Shown piece by piece: positions 9,282 through 18,080 of a stretch of 64,000 nt of DNA; the first letter of the stretch is position 1, and each line of letters opens with the position of its first letter. Where the stretch lies: NCBI RefSeq assembly GCF_003814875.1, contig NZ_RKQF01000001.1:11098001-11162000 (forward strand), in the 5' to 3' direction. This DNA comes from Streptomyces sp. Ag109_O5-1 (GTDB taxonomy: Bacteria > Actinomycetota > Actinomycetes > Streptomycetales > Streptomycetaceae). The translations under genes and the position numbers were made by a program. The notes beneath the pieces were generated by a model. The model worked only from the letters and a program-made list of their open reading frames with translations. It was not told where the DNA came from and searched no databases.

Positions 9282-10032
9282 TCGTACGCACTCGGTGCGA
9301 TCTGCCTGATCAAGTCGCCCTCGCGTCAGCACCGCGCACTGTCGGGACTGCCGCAGCGGCTGGCCACACTGGCTGATCCGCGGCACCGGCGCGGGAAGCG
9401 TCACCCGTTCGTGAGCGTGCTGCTGATCGCGTGCTCGGCCGTACTGGTCGGGCCCCTCGTTCGCCGTGATCGGCCAGTGGGCCAAGAACGCTCCGCAGGA
9501 GGCTCTCGCCCGGCTCGGTGCCCGCACCACCAGCGTGTTCGCCGTCCGCGTTGCGCCGAGCCCGGCGACCGTCCGCCGGATCATCAACACCACCTGTCCC
9601 GGCGGCCTGGCCGACCTGCTCGGCGCCGACCCGGCCGGGTCCGACACCCCGGCCGTGGACGGCAAGAGCACCCGCGGCTCGTGCAGCGGCGACAGCCCGG
9701 CCGCACATCTGCCGGCCGCTGTGACCTGTGCCATGACGGCCGTCACCCAGCTGCGAGTGCCGGACAAGACCAACGAAATCACCTGCTTCGCGGCCCCGTT
9801 AGAGCCCTACAACCTGACCGGCGTGAGGTGACCGCCGACGCCCTGCACACCCAGCGCGCACACGCCCACTTCCTCGTCGAGCAGAAGGACGCGCACTATG
9901 CCTTCCCCGTCAAGAAGAACCAGCCGATCCCTTATGCGCAGCTCAAGACACTGCCCTGGGACAAGGCGACGGCGAAGTTCTACGACCGGTCCCACGGCAA
10001 CGGGCGGTTGGAGACCCGCGTCATGCGACTGC
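9282..10032 (+). pseudogene. ISAs1-family transposase, frameshifted
   Basis: Three collinear pieces of an ISAs1-type transposase are spread over different frames. They are an N-terminal piece (LSGLPQRLATLADPRHRRGKRH), a middle piece from about 9466 to 9810 with the first catalytic aspartate in TPAVDGKSTRGS, and a third piece from about 9828 with the second aspartate in VTADALHTQRAHAHFLV and VKKNQP. At least two frame breaks (near 9455 and 9820) and a missing C terminus make it nonfunctional. Together with the IS5 remnant at 2893 it brackets the mhp operon. Confidence 0.82.
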
Positions 10033-10194
10033 TTGCGAGTAGTGCATTGACAAGCCGAGACAGCAAACTGATGATGTAATCAGTCATGCGGAGATAGTCA
10101 GAAAGTGGGTCTCGTCCCGCTTGCCCGCCACTCCGTGGTGGCCTATTTATGGCGATACATGAAGTATTACCGCCCACGCCCAAGGAGAGGCGCC

Positions 10195-10803
10195 ATGAGC
10201 GAGACTGACCTGCACGCCAAGTTCCAGCAGTTCCCCGATGCGGTCCGCGAGAAGGTCGAGACCGCCCTGTTGGACGCGAAGATCGCTCTCAAGGTCAAGG
10301 CCGCCGAGATCCTCGTCGACAAGGCGGAGATGACCGAACACGCGGTCACCACCGCCGGCCGGATCGGCGCCAAGAGCGGTGAGGTGTCCGAGCTGACGAC
10401 GATCCTGCCGCTGAAGCCGAACGGCGCGGCGCACCTGCGGAAGTTCTTCCGGCTGATCGGGGGGAACCTGGCGGGCGCCGGTCAGGTCGGCACCCTGCAC
10501 AACATGCGGTTCGTGTTCCTCGAGAACGACACGAAGCTGCTGTTCGCGACCGCCTTCGACGGCGAGTGGGACCCCTACATCGACGACTTCGCCACCAAGA
10601 TCCCCGAGATGATGGACTACCTCTTCAGCAACGTCGAGGGCTGGCCCGGCATCACCTCGCCGGACGTGAAGGACTTCATCGTCAAGTACCAGATCCCGGC
10701 GGAGGCGTGGTTCGTCGCCCACCCGGGCCTCACCGTCGCGGAGGGCCACCGGCTCAAGCGGCAGGAGGCCGCCGTGCAGCGGTTCCTGTCGGACCTGAAC
10801 TGA
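10195..10803 (+). CDS. Conserved hypothetical protein of the peroxidase operon
   Basis: A 202-residue soluble protein with no domain that I recognise. It starts with a helical, lysine/glutamate-rich region (VREKVETALLDAKIALKVKAA), followed by a segment with LLFATAFDGEWDPYIDDF and a C-terminal helix. There is no signal peptide or membrane span. The ATG at 10195 follows AAGGAGAGG and starts an apparent operon with the Dyp-type peroxidase (13 bp apart) and the catalase-like gene. The shared operon suggests a partner in peroxide or haem-dependent chemistry, which is an inference from context only. The frame is open to 10105, but nothing supports an earlier start. Confidence 0.8.
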   Translation: MSETDLHAKFQQFPDAVREKVETALLDAKIALKVKAAEILVDKAEMTEHAVTTAGRIGAKSGEVSELTTILPLKPNGAAHLRKFFRLIGGNLAGAGQVGTLHNMRFVFLENDTKLLFATAFDGEWDPYIDDFATKIPEMMDYLFSNVEGWPGITSPDVKDFIVKYQIPAEAWFVAHPGLTVAEGHRLKRQEAAVQRFLSDLN

Positions 10804-10816
10804 AGGCAGGCACACC

Positions 10817-12157
10817 ATGCCTTCCCCACTGTTCGGGCGGCTGCGCCGCCAGCCCACCCTGGACCTCGACGACATCCAGGCGACCCTGCTGCGGGCCCGG
10901 CCCGAGCCCTACTTCGGCACCCACGCGATCCTGGAGATCACCGAACCGGCCGCGGGCAGGGAACTGCTGCGCCGACTGGCGCCGCGGGTGACCTCGGCGG
11001 CGCGCTGGGACGAACCGCAGCCGTCCTGGCTGGCCCTCGCCCTCAGCTACCAGGGTCTGGTCGCACTGGGGCTGCCGGAGACCTCACTGGCCTCCTTCCC
11101 GGCCAACTTCCGCGCCGGGATGGCGGCCCGCGCCGAGCGGCTGCGGGACACCGGCGTGAACGCGCCGGACCGCTGGGAGTTCCCCTTCGGCACCCCGCGC
11201 GTGCATGTCGCCGTCACGGTGTTCGCCGCGAGCGAGGACGACTGGCGGGCCGAAGTCGCCGCCTACGAAAAGGAACTGGGCGAGGTCCCTGGCGTACGGC
11301 TGCTGTCGCACCAGGACTTCGCGGCCGACGGGTTCAACGTCTTCGGCTACCGGGACGGTTTCAGCCAGCCGGTGGTCGAGGGCAGTGGCGCCGAACCCCT
11401 GCCCGGCGACGGACGGCCCATCAAGGCCGGTGAGTTCGTCCTCGGCTACCCGAGCGAGACCGGTGTGCCGCTGCCCGTACCGGCTCCGGACGTCCTGGGC
11501 CGCAACGGCACGTACGTCGTCTTCCGCAAGTACCACTCCCACGTCGCCGCCTTCAACAAGTGGCTGCACGACAACGCCGCCACCGAGGCCGAACGCGAGC
11601 TGTTGGCAGCCAAGTTGGTCGGCCGCTGGCGCAGCGGTGCACCTCTCGCCCTGACCCCGGAACGCGACACCCCCGCCATCGGCGAGGACCCGAACCGGAT
11701 CAACGACTTCGACTACTCCGCCGACCCGCGCGGACTGCGCACCCCGCTCGGCTCCCACATCCGCCGGATGAACCCGCGTGACACCAAGCTGACGGTCCTC
11801 ACCGACGTCAACATCCGCCGCATCATCCGGCGCGGCACCTCCTACGGCACTCCCCTGCCCCCCGACCGCCTCAAGGACGACGGCCGGCCGCGCGGCCTGG
11901 ACTTCATCGCCCTCGGCGCCCGCGCCATCGACAACGTCGAGTTCCTGCAGAGCGAGTGGGTCGGTTCCGGCAACTTCATGGGCCTGGGCAAGGAGAAGGA
12001 CCCGATGATCTCGCTCCAGGACAAGGGCGCCTACTTCACCGTGCCCGGGACCCCGCCGCGCCGGGTGCAGAACATCCAGTCCTTCAACACCCTGCTCGGC
12101 GGCGAGTACTTCTTCATGCCGAGTCTGTCCGCCATCCGCTGGCTCGGCAGCATCTGA
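10817..12157 (+). CDS. Dyp-type peroxidase family protein
   Basis: A 446-residue haem peroxidase of the dye-decolorising type. The family signature GxxDG occurs as GYRDGFSQP near residue 177, supplying the distal aspartate. The proximal haem histidine is in GSHIRRMNPRDTK near residue 313. The C terminus GGEYFFMPSLSAIRWL is typical. No Tat signal is present, so it is probably cytoplasmic or carried by a partner. It sits between an unknown protein and a catalase-like protein in one transcription unit. A short remnant at 23543 carries a homologous C terminus (GGEYCFLPSLSALRWL), implying a second, lost copy of this gene type. Confidence 0.9.
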   Translation: MPSPLFGRLRRQPTLDLDDIQATLLRARPEPYFGTHAILEITEPAAGRELLRRLAPRVTSAARWDEPQPSWLALALSYQGLVALGLPETSLASFPANFRAGMAARAERLRDTGVNAPDRWEFPFGTPRVHVAVTVFAASEDDWRAEVAAYEKELGEVPGVRLLSHQDFAADGFNVFGYRDGFSQPVVEGSGAEPLPGDGRPIKAGEFVLGYPSETGVPLPVPAPDVLGRNGTYVVFRKYHSHVAAFNKWLHDNAATEAERELLAAKLVGRWRSGAPLALTPERDTPAIGEDPNRINDFDYSADPRGLRTPLGSHIRRMNPRDTKLTVLTDVNIRRIIRRGTSYGTPLPPDRLKDDGRPRGLDFIALGARAIDNVEFLQSEWVGSGNFMGLGKEKDPMISLQDKGAYFTVPGTPPRRVQNIQSFNTLLGGEYFFMPSLSAIRWLGSI

Positions 12158-12182
12158 CTCCCACCCCTTGCGCGAGGCCGCC

Positions 12183-13280
12183 ATGACCACACCCCGCTCG
12201 TACGTCCGCTACAGCCCCGACCTCGAACAGCCCTTCCCCGACGAGGAGGAACTGGTCCGTCAGGTCGTCGCGGCCATGGGCAAGGCCAACCAGCAGGTCG
12301 CCGACAAACACCGTCACGGCCTGCGCGACGCCCACGCGAAGAGCCACGGCGTCCTCGCCGGTGAGCTGCGCATCCAGTCCGGCCTCCCGGCGCACCTCGC
12401 CCAGGGCCTCTTCGCCGCACCGGCCACGTACCCGGTGATCGTCCGCTTCTCCTCCGCCCCCGGCGACCTGCGCTCCGACCAGGTGCCCGTCCAGCGCGGC
12501 CTCGCGATGAAGGTGATCGGCGCCCCCGGGTCCCGTGCCCTCGACGACGGCTTCACCACCCAGGACTTCCTCCTCGTCAACCACTCCACCCTGCCCTTCG
12601 GCAACATCGCCGAGTACGCCAAACTCCAGGGCATCCTGGAGAAACAGCCCGGCCAGAGCGACCAGCAGCTCCAGCTCACCGGCGCGGCCGCCCGAGTGGC
12701 CGCCAAGGCCCTCACGCGCGTCGGACGTCCGCTGCCGCCCGCCGTCGAGACCCTGGCCGCCGCCAACGACCACATCCTCGGCGAGACCTTTCATTCCATG
12801 GCCGCGCTGCGCTACGGCGACCACGTGGCGAAGATGTCCGCCGCGCCCCGCTCGGCGAACGTCAGGGCCCTCACCGGCAGCCACGTCGACAAGACGGCGG
12901 GCGAGTCGGCTCTGCGCGACCTCGTCGTCGACTTCTTCGCGGACAACAGCGCCGAGTACGACATCCGCGCCCAGCTGTGCACGGACATCGACCGGATGCC
13001 GGTGGAGGACGCCTCGGTCCTGTGGCCCGAGGAACTGTCACCGCACCAGACCGTGGCCGTGCTGCATCTGCCCGCCCAGGACGCCTACAGCGACGCCCGC
13101 CGCCGCTACGCCGACGACGTCCTTTCCTTCAGCCCCTGGCACGCCCTGGAGGCCCACCGCCCGCTGGGCTCGATCATGCGCTCCCGCCGCGCCGCGTACC
13201 CCGCGTCCAGTGACTTCCGGCACCGCTTCAACGGCATCGAGCCGCAGGAGCCGTCCGACATCAAGGAGCTGCCCGCCTGA
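12183..13280 (+). CDS. Catalase family protein
   Basis: A 365-residue protein of the short catalase-like family (the srpA/lipoxygenase-associated catalase fold). Recognisable blocks are HGLRDAHAKSHGVLAGEL near residue 45 with the distal histidine, VRFSSAPGDLRSDQ, GLAMKVIG, and TQDFLLVNH. It is shorter than clade catalases (about 480 or more residues), so it may be a haem peroxidase or allene-oxide-synthase-like enzyme instead of a classical catalase. I chose the ATG at 12183; an upstream TTG at 12168 is less likely. A strong hairpin follows the gene. Confidence 0.85.
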   Translation: MTTPRSYVRYSPDLEQPFPDEEELVRQVVAAMGKANQQVADKHRHGLRDAHAKSHGVLAGELRIQSGLPAHLAQGLFAAPATYPVIVRFSSAPGDLRSDQVPVQRGLAMKVIGAPGSRALDDGFTTQDFLLVNHSTLPFGNIAEYAKLQGILEKQPGQSDQQLQLTGAAARVAAKALTRVGRPLPPAVETLAAANDHILGETFHSMAALRYGDHVAKMSAAPRSANVRALTGSHVDKTAGESALRDLVVDFFADNSAEYDIRAQLCTDIDRMPVEDASVLWPEELSPHQTVAVLHLPAQDAYSDARRRYADDVLSFSPWHALEAHRPLGSIMRSRRAAYPASSDFRHRFNGIEPQEPSDIKELPA

Positions 13281-13285
13281 CCAGG

Positions 13286-13324
13286 TCCCGACCGACCCCG
13301 GATGCGGCCGCGGGTCGGTCGGGA
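13286..13324 (+). terminator. Hairpin terminator after the catalase-like gene
   Basis: A perfect 13-bp inverted repeat (TCCCGACCGACCC and its complement) with a 13-base GC-rich loop begins 6 bp after the catalase-like stop codon. There is no U-tract, which is common for actinomycete terminators. Confidence 0.7.
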
Positions 13325-13382
13325 CTCGCGTGCCAGAATGGAGAAGTCCCTTCTCCGCGCTGTCTTCTTCGAGGTTCCTTTC

Positions 13383-14021
13383 GTGTCCCAGCCCGTCGGC
13401 CGTGTGCCCCAGCGACGCAACGCGCGGTCCAACCGGGCCCGCATCCTGGCCACCGCCCGCCAGGAGCTCGGGCGGAATCCCGACATCACCCTGGAGGAAC
13501 TCGCCCGCGCCGCCGGTGTCGTACGGCGCACGCTGTTCGGGCACTTCCCCGGCCGGGCGGCGCTTCTGGATGCACTGGCCGAGGAGGCCGCCGAGGCGCT
13601 CCAGGCCGCCGTCGCGGTCGGCGCGGAGGCGACGGAACCGGCGGACCGGGCGCTCGCTCACTTCACGTTGGCGCTCTGGCCCGTGGGAGATCGCTACCGG
13701 ATGCTCCTGGCGCTGGCCCGACGGGACCTCGGCATGGACCGTGTCGCCGGGATCCTGGAGCCCGCCCGGGTCAGGGTCACGGCCATCCTGGAGCAGGGAC
13801 AGCAGGACGGGATCTTCCACTCCCAGCTGCAGGCCCCGGTGCTGAGCGCCGGTCTTGAGGCGATGACGGTCGCCCTGCTGGAAGAGGTCAACACCGGGGT
13901 GCTGGAGGACGACGGCACCCGGGTGGCCGTCACCACGCTCATCGCGGCAGGCGTTCCGGAGAAGCGGGCGCAGATCGTCGTCGACGAGGTGGCCGCCGCA
14001 CAGGATGTCCCTGCTTGCTGA
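13383..14021 (+). CDS. TetR/AcrR family transcriptional regulator
   Basis: A 212-residue TetR-type repressor. The N-terminal HTH spans roughly residues 15-62 (ARSNRARILATARQELG, LEELARAAGVVRRTLFGHF). The C-terminal ligand/dimer domain is of the kind with ALWPVGDRYRMLLALARRDLG. I prefer the GTG at 13383, preceded by GAGG; an ATG at 13338 is also in frame. It closely resembles the TetR protein at 25511 (shared RARIL..ARQELGR, AGVVRRT, WPVGDRYR), so the two are paralogues. Its likely targets are the upstream peroxidase/catalase operon or itself. Confidence 0.88.
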   Translation: MSQPVGRVPQRRNARSNRARILATARQELGRNPDITLEELARAAGVVRRTLFGHFPGRAALLDALAEEAAEALQAAVAVGAEATEPADRALAHFTLALWPVGDRYRMLLALARRDLGMDRVAGILEPARVRVTAILEQGQQDGIFHSQLQAPVLSAGLEAMTVALLEEVNTGVLEDDGTRVAVTTLIAAGVPEKRAQIVVDEVAAAQDVPAC

Positions 14022-14256
14022 GCCGCGACACGCACCCGAGAGTCCGGGCTGTTGGCCTGGCCGGCCGCCAGGCGGGTGGGTGACACGCGCACGGTGAGCA
14101 TCCGTCCATCAGGTGCGCCTGGAGCTGGCATCCCGGTGTCCCTGGAGGTTCGCCGGCCCATGGTGTGAGAGCGCCACAGCCTCTCGGCAGTGCGGCACTC
14201 GTCGCCCCCTGACACTCGGCTCTGCGTCCAGGTGCCTCTCGCCGTACATTGCTCAT

Positions 14257-16446
14257 GTGGGGATCGACGTCGACATCTTCCTGCGTGATCTTGCCCGAGG
14301 GCTCAGGCCCCGCTCGGACGAGCTGACGGACGCCGTGCTTCGGGAGATATCGCACGACGTTCCCTGGGTGTGGGAGCACGAGGACACCGCCGTCGTGGCG
14401 TCGGCAGCCGTCTCCCAGCATGTCACCGCCGCGCTGGACATCAACGAGTACAGCCTCGACGCGGCCTCGCTAGCGGTCCCGCCCGCCGATATCGAGGCCG
14501 CTCGCGTGCTCGCGCGGCACGGAGTGCCGCTCAACGATTTCCTGCGCGCGTTCAGGCTGGGCCATGCGAGCCTCCACCGCATCGTCTGCGAGGAGGTCTC
14601 CCGGCTGGCCGCGGACGATGGCCTGGCCGGCGAAGCGGTGATCACTTTGAACGCACAGAGTTTCACGTACATGGACCGCGTCGCGGAAGAGGCCGTGGTG
14701 GCGCACCAGGAGCAGCGCGACCGCTGGCTGCAGCGTCGGCTGGTGGTGGTCAACGAGGCGAGCCGACGGGTCGGGGCCACACTCGACATCACCCGAACCG
14801 CGCAGGAACTGGCGGATGTGGGCACCGAATACCTCGCCGACCTGGTCACCGTCGACCTGCTCGACGCCCTGCTCCCGGGCAGGGCCCCACGACCGGCCAC
14901 CGGCCGGCTGGTGCTGCGCCGGATCGCCCAGCGGTCCGCCCTGGACGACTGCCCGGACTCCGCGTTCCCGTTGGGGCAGGCCCACACCTTCCCCGAGGGG
15001 TCGGAGCCCGGCCGCGTGCTGGCCACCGGGCAGCCCATCCGGTACGGCATCACCGCCGCACAGGTCCCGCAGTGGATGGCACAGTCCGCGGTCCAACGGG
15101 AGGCCCTGCGTGCCTTCGGCGTCCATTCGATGCTGCTGGTGCCGCTGTGGGCTCACGGTGGGCCACTGGGCCTGGTGCAGTTCTTCCGGCACCGCACCAC
15201 CGCCGCCTTCGACGAGGAGGAACTGCTCCTGGCCCAGGAGATCGCCTCGCGAGCCGCGATCCACCTCGACAACGCCAAGCGCTACACCCGCGAGCGTGAC
15301 ACCGCCCTCACCCTCCAGCGCAGTCTGCTGCCGGAGCCGGTGGCGGAACAGTGCGCGGTCGGGACGGCCTCCCGTTACCTGCCCGCCGAGTCCGGCGTGG
15401 GAGGCGACTGGTACGACGTGATCCCGCTCTCCGGAGCCCGTGTCGCACTCGTCGTCGGCGACGTGGTCGGCCGGGGCCTGCACGCCTGCGCCACCATGGG
15501 CCGGCTACGGACGGCCGTGCGCACCCTCGCGGACATCGATCTCATGCCCGATGAACTGCTGACCCATCTGGACGACGTGGTGATCCGGCTCCAGCGCGAG
15601 GAGACGCGGGGTTCGGACGAGATGAGCGCCACCTGCCTGTACGCGGTCTATGACCCGGTCTCCCGCCTGTGCTCAGTGGCCAGCGCCGGGCACCCGTTGC
15701 CGGCCCTGGTCTCTCCCGCGACGGTCGGCACCGGTGCGGCCGCACGTGAAGTCGTCTTCCCGGAGCTGCCGATCGGCCCGCCTCTGGGGCTGGGCGGGCT
15801 ACCTTTCGAGACGGCCCAGTTCGAAGTGACGGAAGGCAGTCTGCTGGTCCTGTACACGGACGGCCTCATCGAAAGCCTCATCCGTGACGTGGACGCCGGG
15901 CTGGCGCTGCTGGCGGACGTCCTCGCCCGGGCGCCGGCCTCGTTGGAGGAGACCTGCGACGCGCTGCTGTCCGCGCTGCTCCCCACCAGCCCGGCCGACG
16001 ACGTCGCCCTCCTGGTGGCCCGCACCCGGACGCTGGATGCCGGCCACGTCGCCACGTGGGATCTGCCCTCCGATCCGGCGGTGGTGGCCACCGCCCGTGA
16101 GCGTGCGTCGGACTCGTTGGCCGCATGGGGCCTGGAGGAGCTGGACTTCGCCACAAAGCTCATGGTCAGCGAACTGGTCACGAACGCGATCCGTTATGGA
16201 AAGGATCCGGTTCAGCTGCGGATGATCTACCAGTCGACACTGATGTGCGAAGTCGCCGACGGGAGCAGCACGGCCCCGCATCTGCGCCGGGCCCGTGTCT
16301 ACGACGAGGGCGGCCGCGGTCTGCTGCTGGTCGCTCAGCTGGCCGAACGCTGGGGCACGCGGCATGGCCGCGAAGGCAAGGTCATCTGGGCCGAGCAGGC
16401 CCTGCCCGCCGCTGCGAGAGGGGGTGTCGCCCATGCACCGCAGTGA
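14257..16446 (+). CDS. SpoIIE-type PP2C phosphatase with RsbRD-like, GAF and HATPase domains
   Basis: A 729-residue stress-signalling protein. Residues 1-155 form a helical N-terminal region resembling sensor domains that precede RsbR/PucR proteins. Residues of about 160-345 are a GAF domain. Residues of about 350-590 are a SpoIIE/PP2C phosphatase (LQRSLLPEP, GVGGDWYDVIPL, VVGDVVGRGLHA, LYTDGLIE, PADDVALLVAR). Residues of about 595-725 are an RsbW-like ATP-binding kinase domain (ELVTNAIRYGKDPV, GGRGLLLV). Such proteins act on anti-sigma antagonists. The start at 14257 (GTG) is chosen by domain layout. A clear RBS is missing and the frame is open to 14113. Confidence 0.85.
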   Translation: MGIDVDIFLRDLARGLRPRSDELTDAVLREISHDVPWVWEHEDTAVVASAAVSQHVTAALDINEYSLDAASLAVPPADIEAARVLARHGVPLNDFLRAFRLGHASLHRIVCEEVSRLAADDGLAGEAVITLNAQSFTYMDRVAEEAVVAHQEQRDRWLQRRLVVVNEASRRVGATLDITRTAQELADVGTEYLADLVTVDLLDALLPGRAPRPATGRLVLRRIAQRSALDDCPDSAFPLGQAHTFPEGSEPGRVLATGQPIRYGITAAQVPQWMAQSAVQREALRAFGVHSMLLVPLWAHGGPLGLVQFFRHRTTAAFDEEELLLAQEIASRAAIHLDNAKRYTRERDTALTLQRSLLPEPVAEQCAVGTASRYLPAESGVGGDWYDVIPLSGARVALVVGDVVGRGLHACATMGRLRTAVRTLADIDLMPDELLTHLDDVVIRLQREETRGSDEMSATCLYAVYDPVSRLCSVASAGHPLPALVSPATVGTGAAAREVVFPELPIGPPLGLGGLPFETAQFEVTEGSLLVLYTDGLIESLIRDVDAGLALLADVLARAPASLEETCDALLSALLPTSPADDVALLVARTRTLDAGHVATWDLPSDPAVVATARERASDSLAAWGLEELDFATKLMVSELVTNAIRYGKDPVQLRMIYQSTLMCEVADGSSTAPHLRRARVYDEGGRGLLLVAQLAERWGTRHGREGKVIWAEQALPAAARGGVAHAPQ

Positions 16447-16772
16447 GTCCGCGAGGCTCTCACCGAGGAAGCCCGCGAATCCCCGCCGGGCGCCGTAGGG
16501 GACCGCCACAGGACACGTGGAGGCGCCCAGGGCTGCTGGAAGCGTTCCGAGACGACCGGAACACGGGTCGAGTCGGCGGGTCCATTACGGGAAGCCGATG
16601 GTGAAGCATCGGCTGATCTTGGTGTTCTCAGAGTCGCTCAATGAGGGGATCGCCGTGCTCAGTATGGAAGGCGGCCGCAAGGCAGAGCAGCCACGGGCAG
16701 AACGTCTCGCCTGCGCCGGAGCCGAAACCGCTCGCGGCCAGTGATCATCAGCAGCGGACCGCCGCCCGAGTA
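16447..16772. other. Non-coding stretch, nothing recognised
   Basis: Between the phosphatase gene and the reductase remnant no frame has recognisable motifs. The short plus-strand frames here look like random high-GC translation. Confidence 0.5.
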
Positions 16773-16901
16773 TCAGCGGAAGGAGAAGTGCTCGGCGTGC
16801 ATGCGCTCCCGGGCCTGGCTGTGGAGGTCACGGCTGAGTTCTTCAACTATGGCGGCGGGGCCGCACAGGAAGACGTGCAGGTAGCGTATGCCTCGGGTCA
16901 T
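16773..16901 (-). pseudogene. C-terminal remnant of a ferredoxin-reductase-like flavoprotein
   Basis: Reading the minus strand gives 42 residues that look like the end of an FNR-type NAD(P)H/FAD reductase: a CGP motif in LHVFLCGPAAIVEEL, followed by a helix and the terminal HAEHFSF. The FAD-binding part is missing. The only possible start (ATG at 16901) would give a protein lacking every cofactor site. I regard it as the 3' fossil of a reductase that once sat downstream of the dehydrogenase/P450 genes. Confidence 0.6.
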
Positions 16902-16998
16902 AGCGTGTAGTTCCAGTCGCCGTGCCACCCCTGGCGGTGCAGGGGCACGGCAGCCTTCTGCCGGTCGCCGATCTGGACTCCGGCCTTGGAGGCAGTGC

Positions 16999-18045
16999 TC
17001 AGGGGGCCAGGATGAGGCGGATCGGATCCCCGATCTTGTGTGTCAGCCGGTGGACAGCCTTGTCGGCCTCGGCCAGCGGGATGTGATCGGTGATGGAGGG
17101 CGCCAGGTCCAGTCGGCCGCTGGAGGTTAGCCGAATCAACTGGTAGACGTGATCGAACGACGAGCCGTAATGGCCCAACACCCGCTTGTTGAGGGCATTG
17201 AAGGTGAGCCGCTCAGAGAGCGTCAGCGGTGCGGTCGTGATGCCCACCAGAACAAGGGAACCATGATCACCGAGCATGGGTGACGCCTGTTCCCGAACGG
17301 CGGGCACACCGGCGAAGTCGAACGCGTAGTCGAGGCCGCGGCCTCCGGTTGCACGCAGCATCGCCGCCGCGAAGTCCTCGTCGGCGGAGTCGAGCGCGAG
17401 GTCGGCGCCGAAGGCGAGGGCACGCTCACGGGCGCTGGGCGGCGGGTCCACGGCGATGATCGGGGAGGCACCCATCATCCGCGCGAGCCGTACCGCGTGC
17501 GCGCCGACCCCGCCCACGCCCCAGATGCCGACTGCCTGCGCGGGCCGTACCGACACAGTGTCCGTCAGCGCGGCATACGAGGTGGAGACCGCGTCGGGGA
17601 TGATCGCCGCCTGGTCGAAGGGCAGGTCGTCCGGGATGGGCACGACGGTGTCCTCGCGTGCGATCGTGTACTGCGCCCAGCCTCCGTCGTAGTCCACCCC
17701 ACGACCGCGGAACTGGCTGCATGTTCCTCGCCGACCGCAGCCCTCACACATGCCACACGGTTGTCCAGCTTGGAGGGCGACACGGGTACCGACGGCCAGG
17801 TTCCGGGTGAGGCCGGGGCCGAGAGTGTGGATGACCCCGGCGTTCTCGTGGCCGAGGGTGAGCACGTCAGTGCCCTCGTGCAGTGGGGCGATGCTCCCGT
17901 CGATCAGGTGCAGGTCGGACAGGCACACGCCCGCCGCTTTCACCTCGACGAGCACCTCACCCGGGCCGGGCTCGGGGATCGGGATCTCTTCCAGGGAGAA
18001 CTTCTTCGTCTTCAGGTTGAGCCGTCCGGCCAGCATGGTGTCCAT
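16999..18045 (-). CDS. NAD(P)-dependent zinc alcohol dehydrogenase
   Basis: A 348-residue zinc-dependent medium-chain alcohol dehydrogenase. Catalytic zinc ligands appear as GVCLSDLHLIDG (Cys about residue 41) and GHENAGVI (His-Glu about residue 66). The structural zinc lobe is partly kept (CGMCEGCGRRGTC). The cofactor loop is GVGGVGAHAVRLA. The ATG at 18045 has AAGAAGG upstream. It lies 35 bp after the P450-reductase gene on the same strand, so it probably oxidises the alcohol made by that monooxygenase, by inference from gene order. Confidence 0.88.
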   Translation of the reverse strand: MDTMLAGRLNLKTKKFSLEEIPIPEPGPGEVLVEVKAAGVCLSDLHLIDGSIAPLHEGTDVLTLGHENAGVIHTLGPGLTRNLAVGTRVALQAGQPCGMCEGCGRRGTCSQFRGRGVDYDGGWAQYTIAREDTVVPIPDDLPFDQAAIIPDAVSTSYAALTDTVSVRPAQAVGIWGVGGVGAHAVRLARMMGASPIIAVDPPPSARERALAFGADLALDSADEDFAAAMLRATGGRGLDYAFDFAGVPAVREQASPMLGDHGSLVLVGITTAPLTLSERLTFNALNKRVLGHYGSSFDHVYQLIRLTSSGRLDLAPSITDHIPLAEADKAVHRLTHKIGDPIRLILAP

Positions 18046-18080
18046 CGGTGTCTGCCTTCTTGGTAGATGCGTCTGCGAAC

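Noticed and set aside
10047..10080. TTGACA as -35 of the peroxidase operon
   Set aside because: A -35-like hexamer is present at 10047-10052 but no acceptable -10 lies 16-19 bp downstream.
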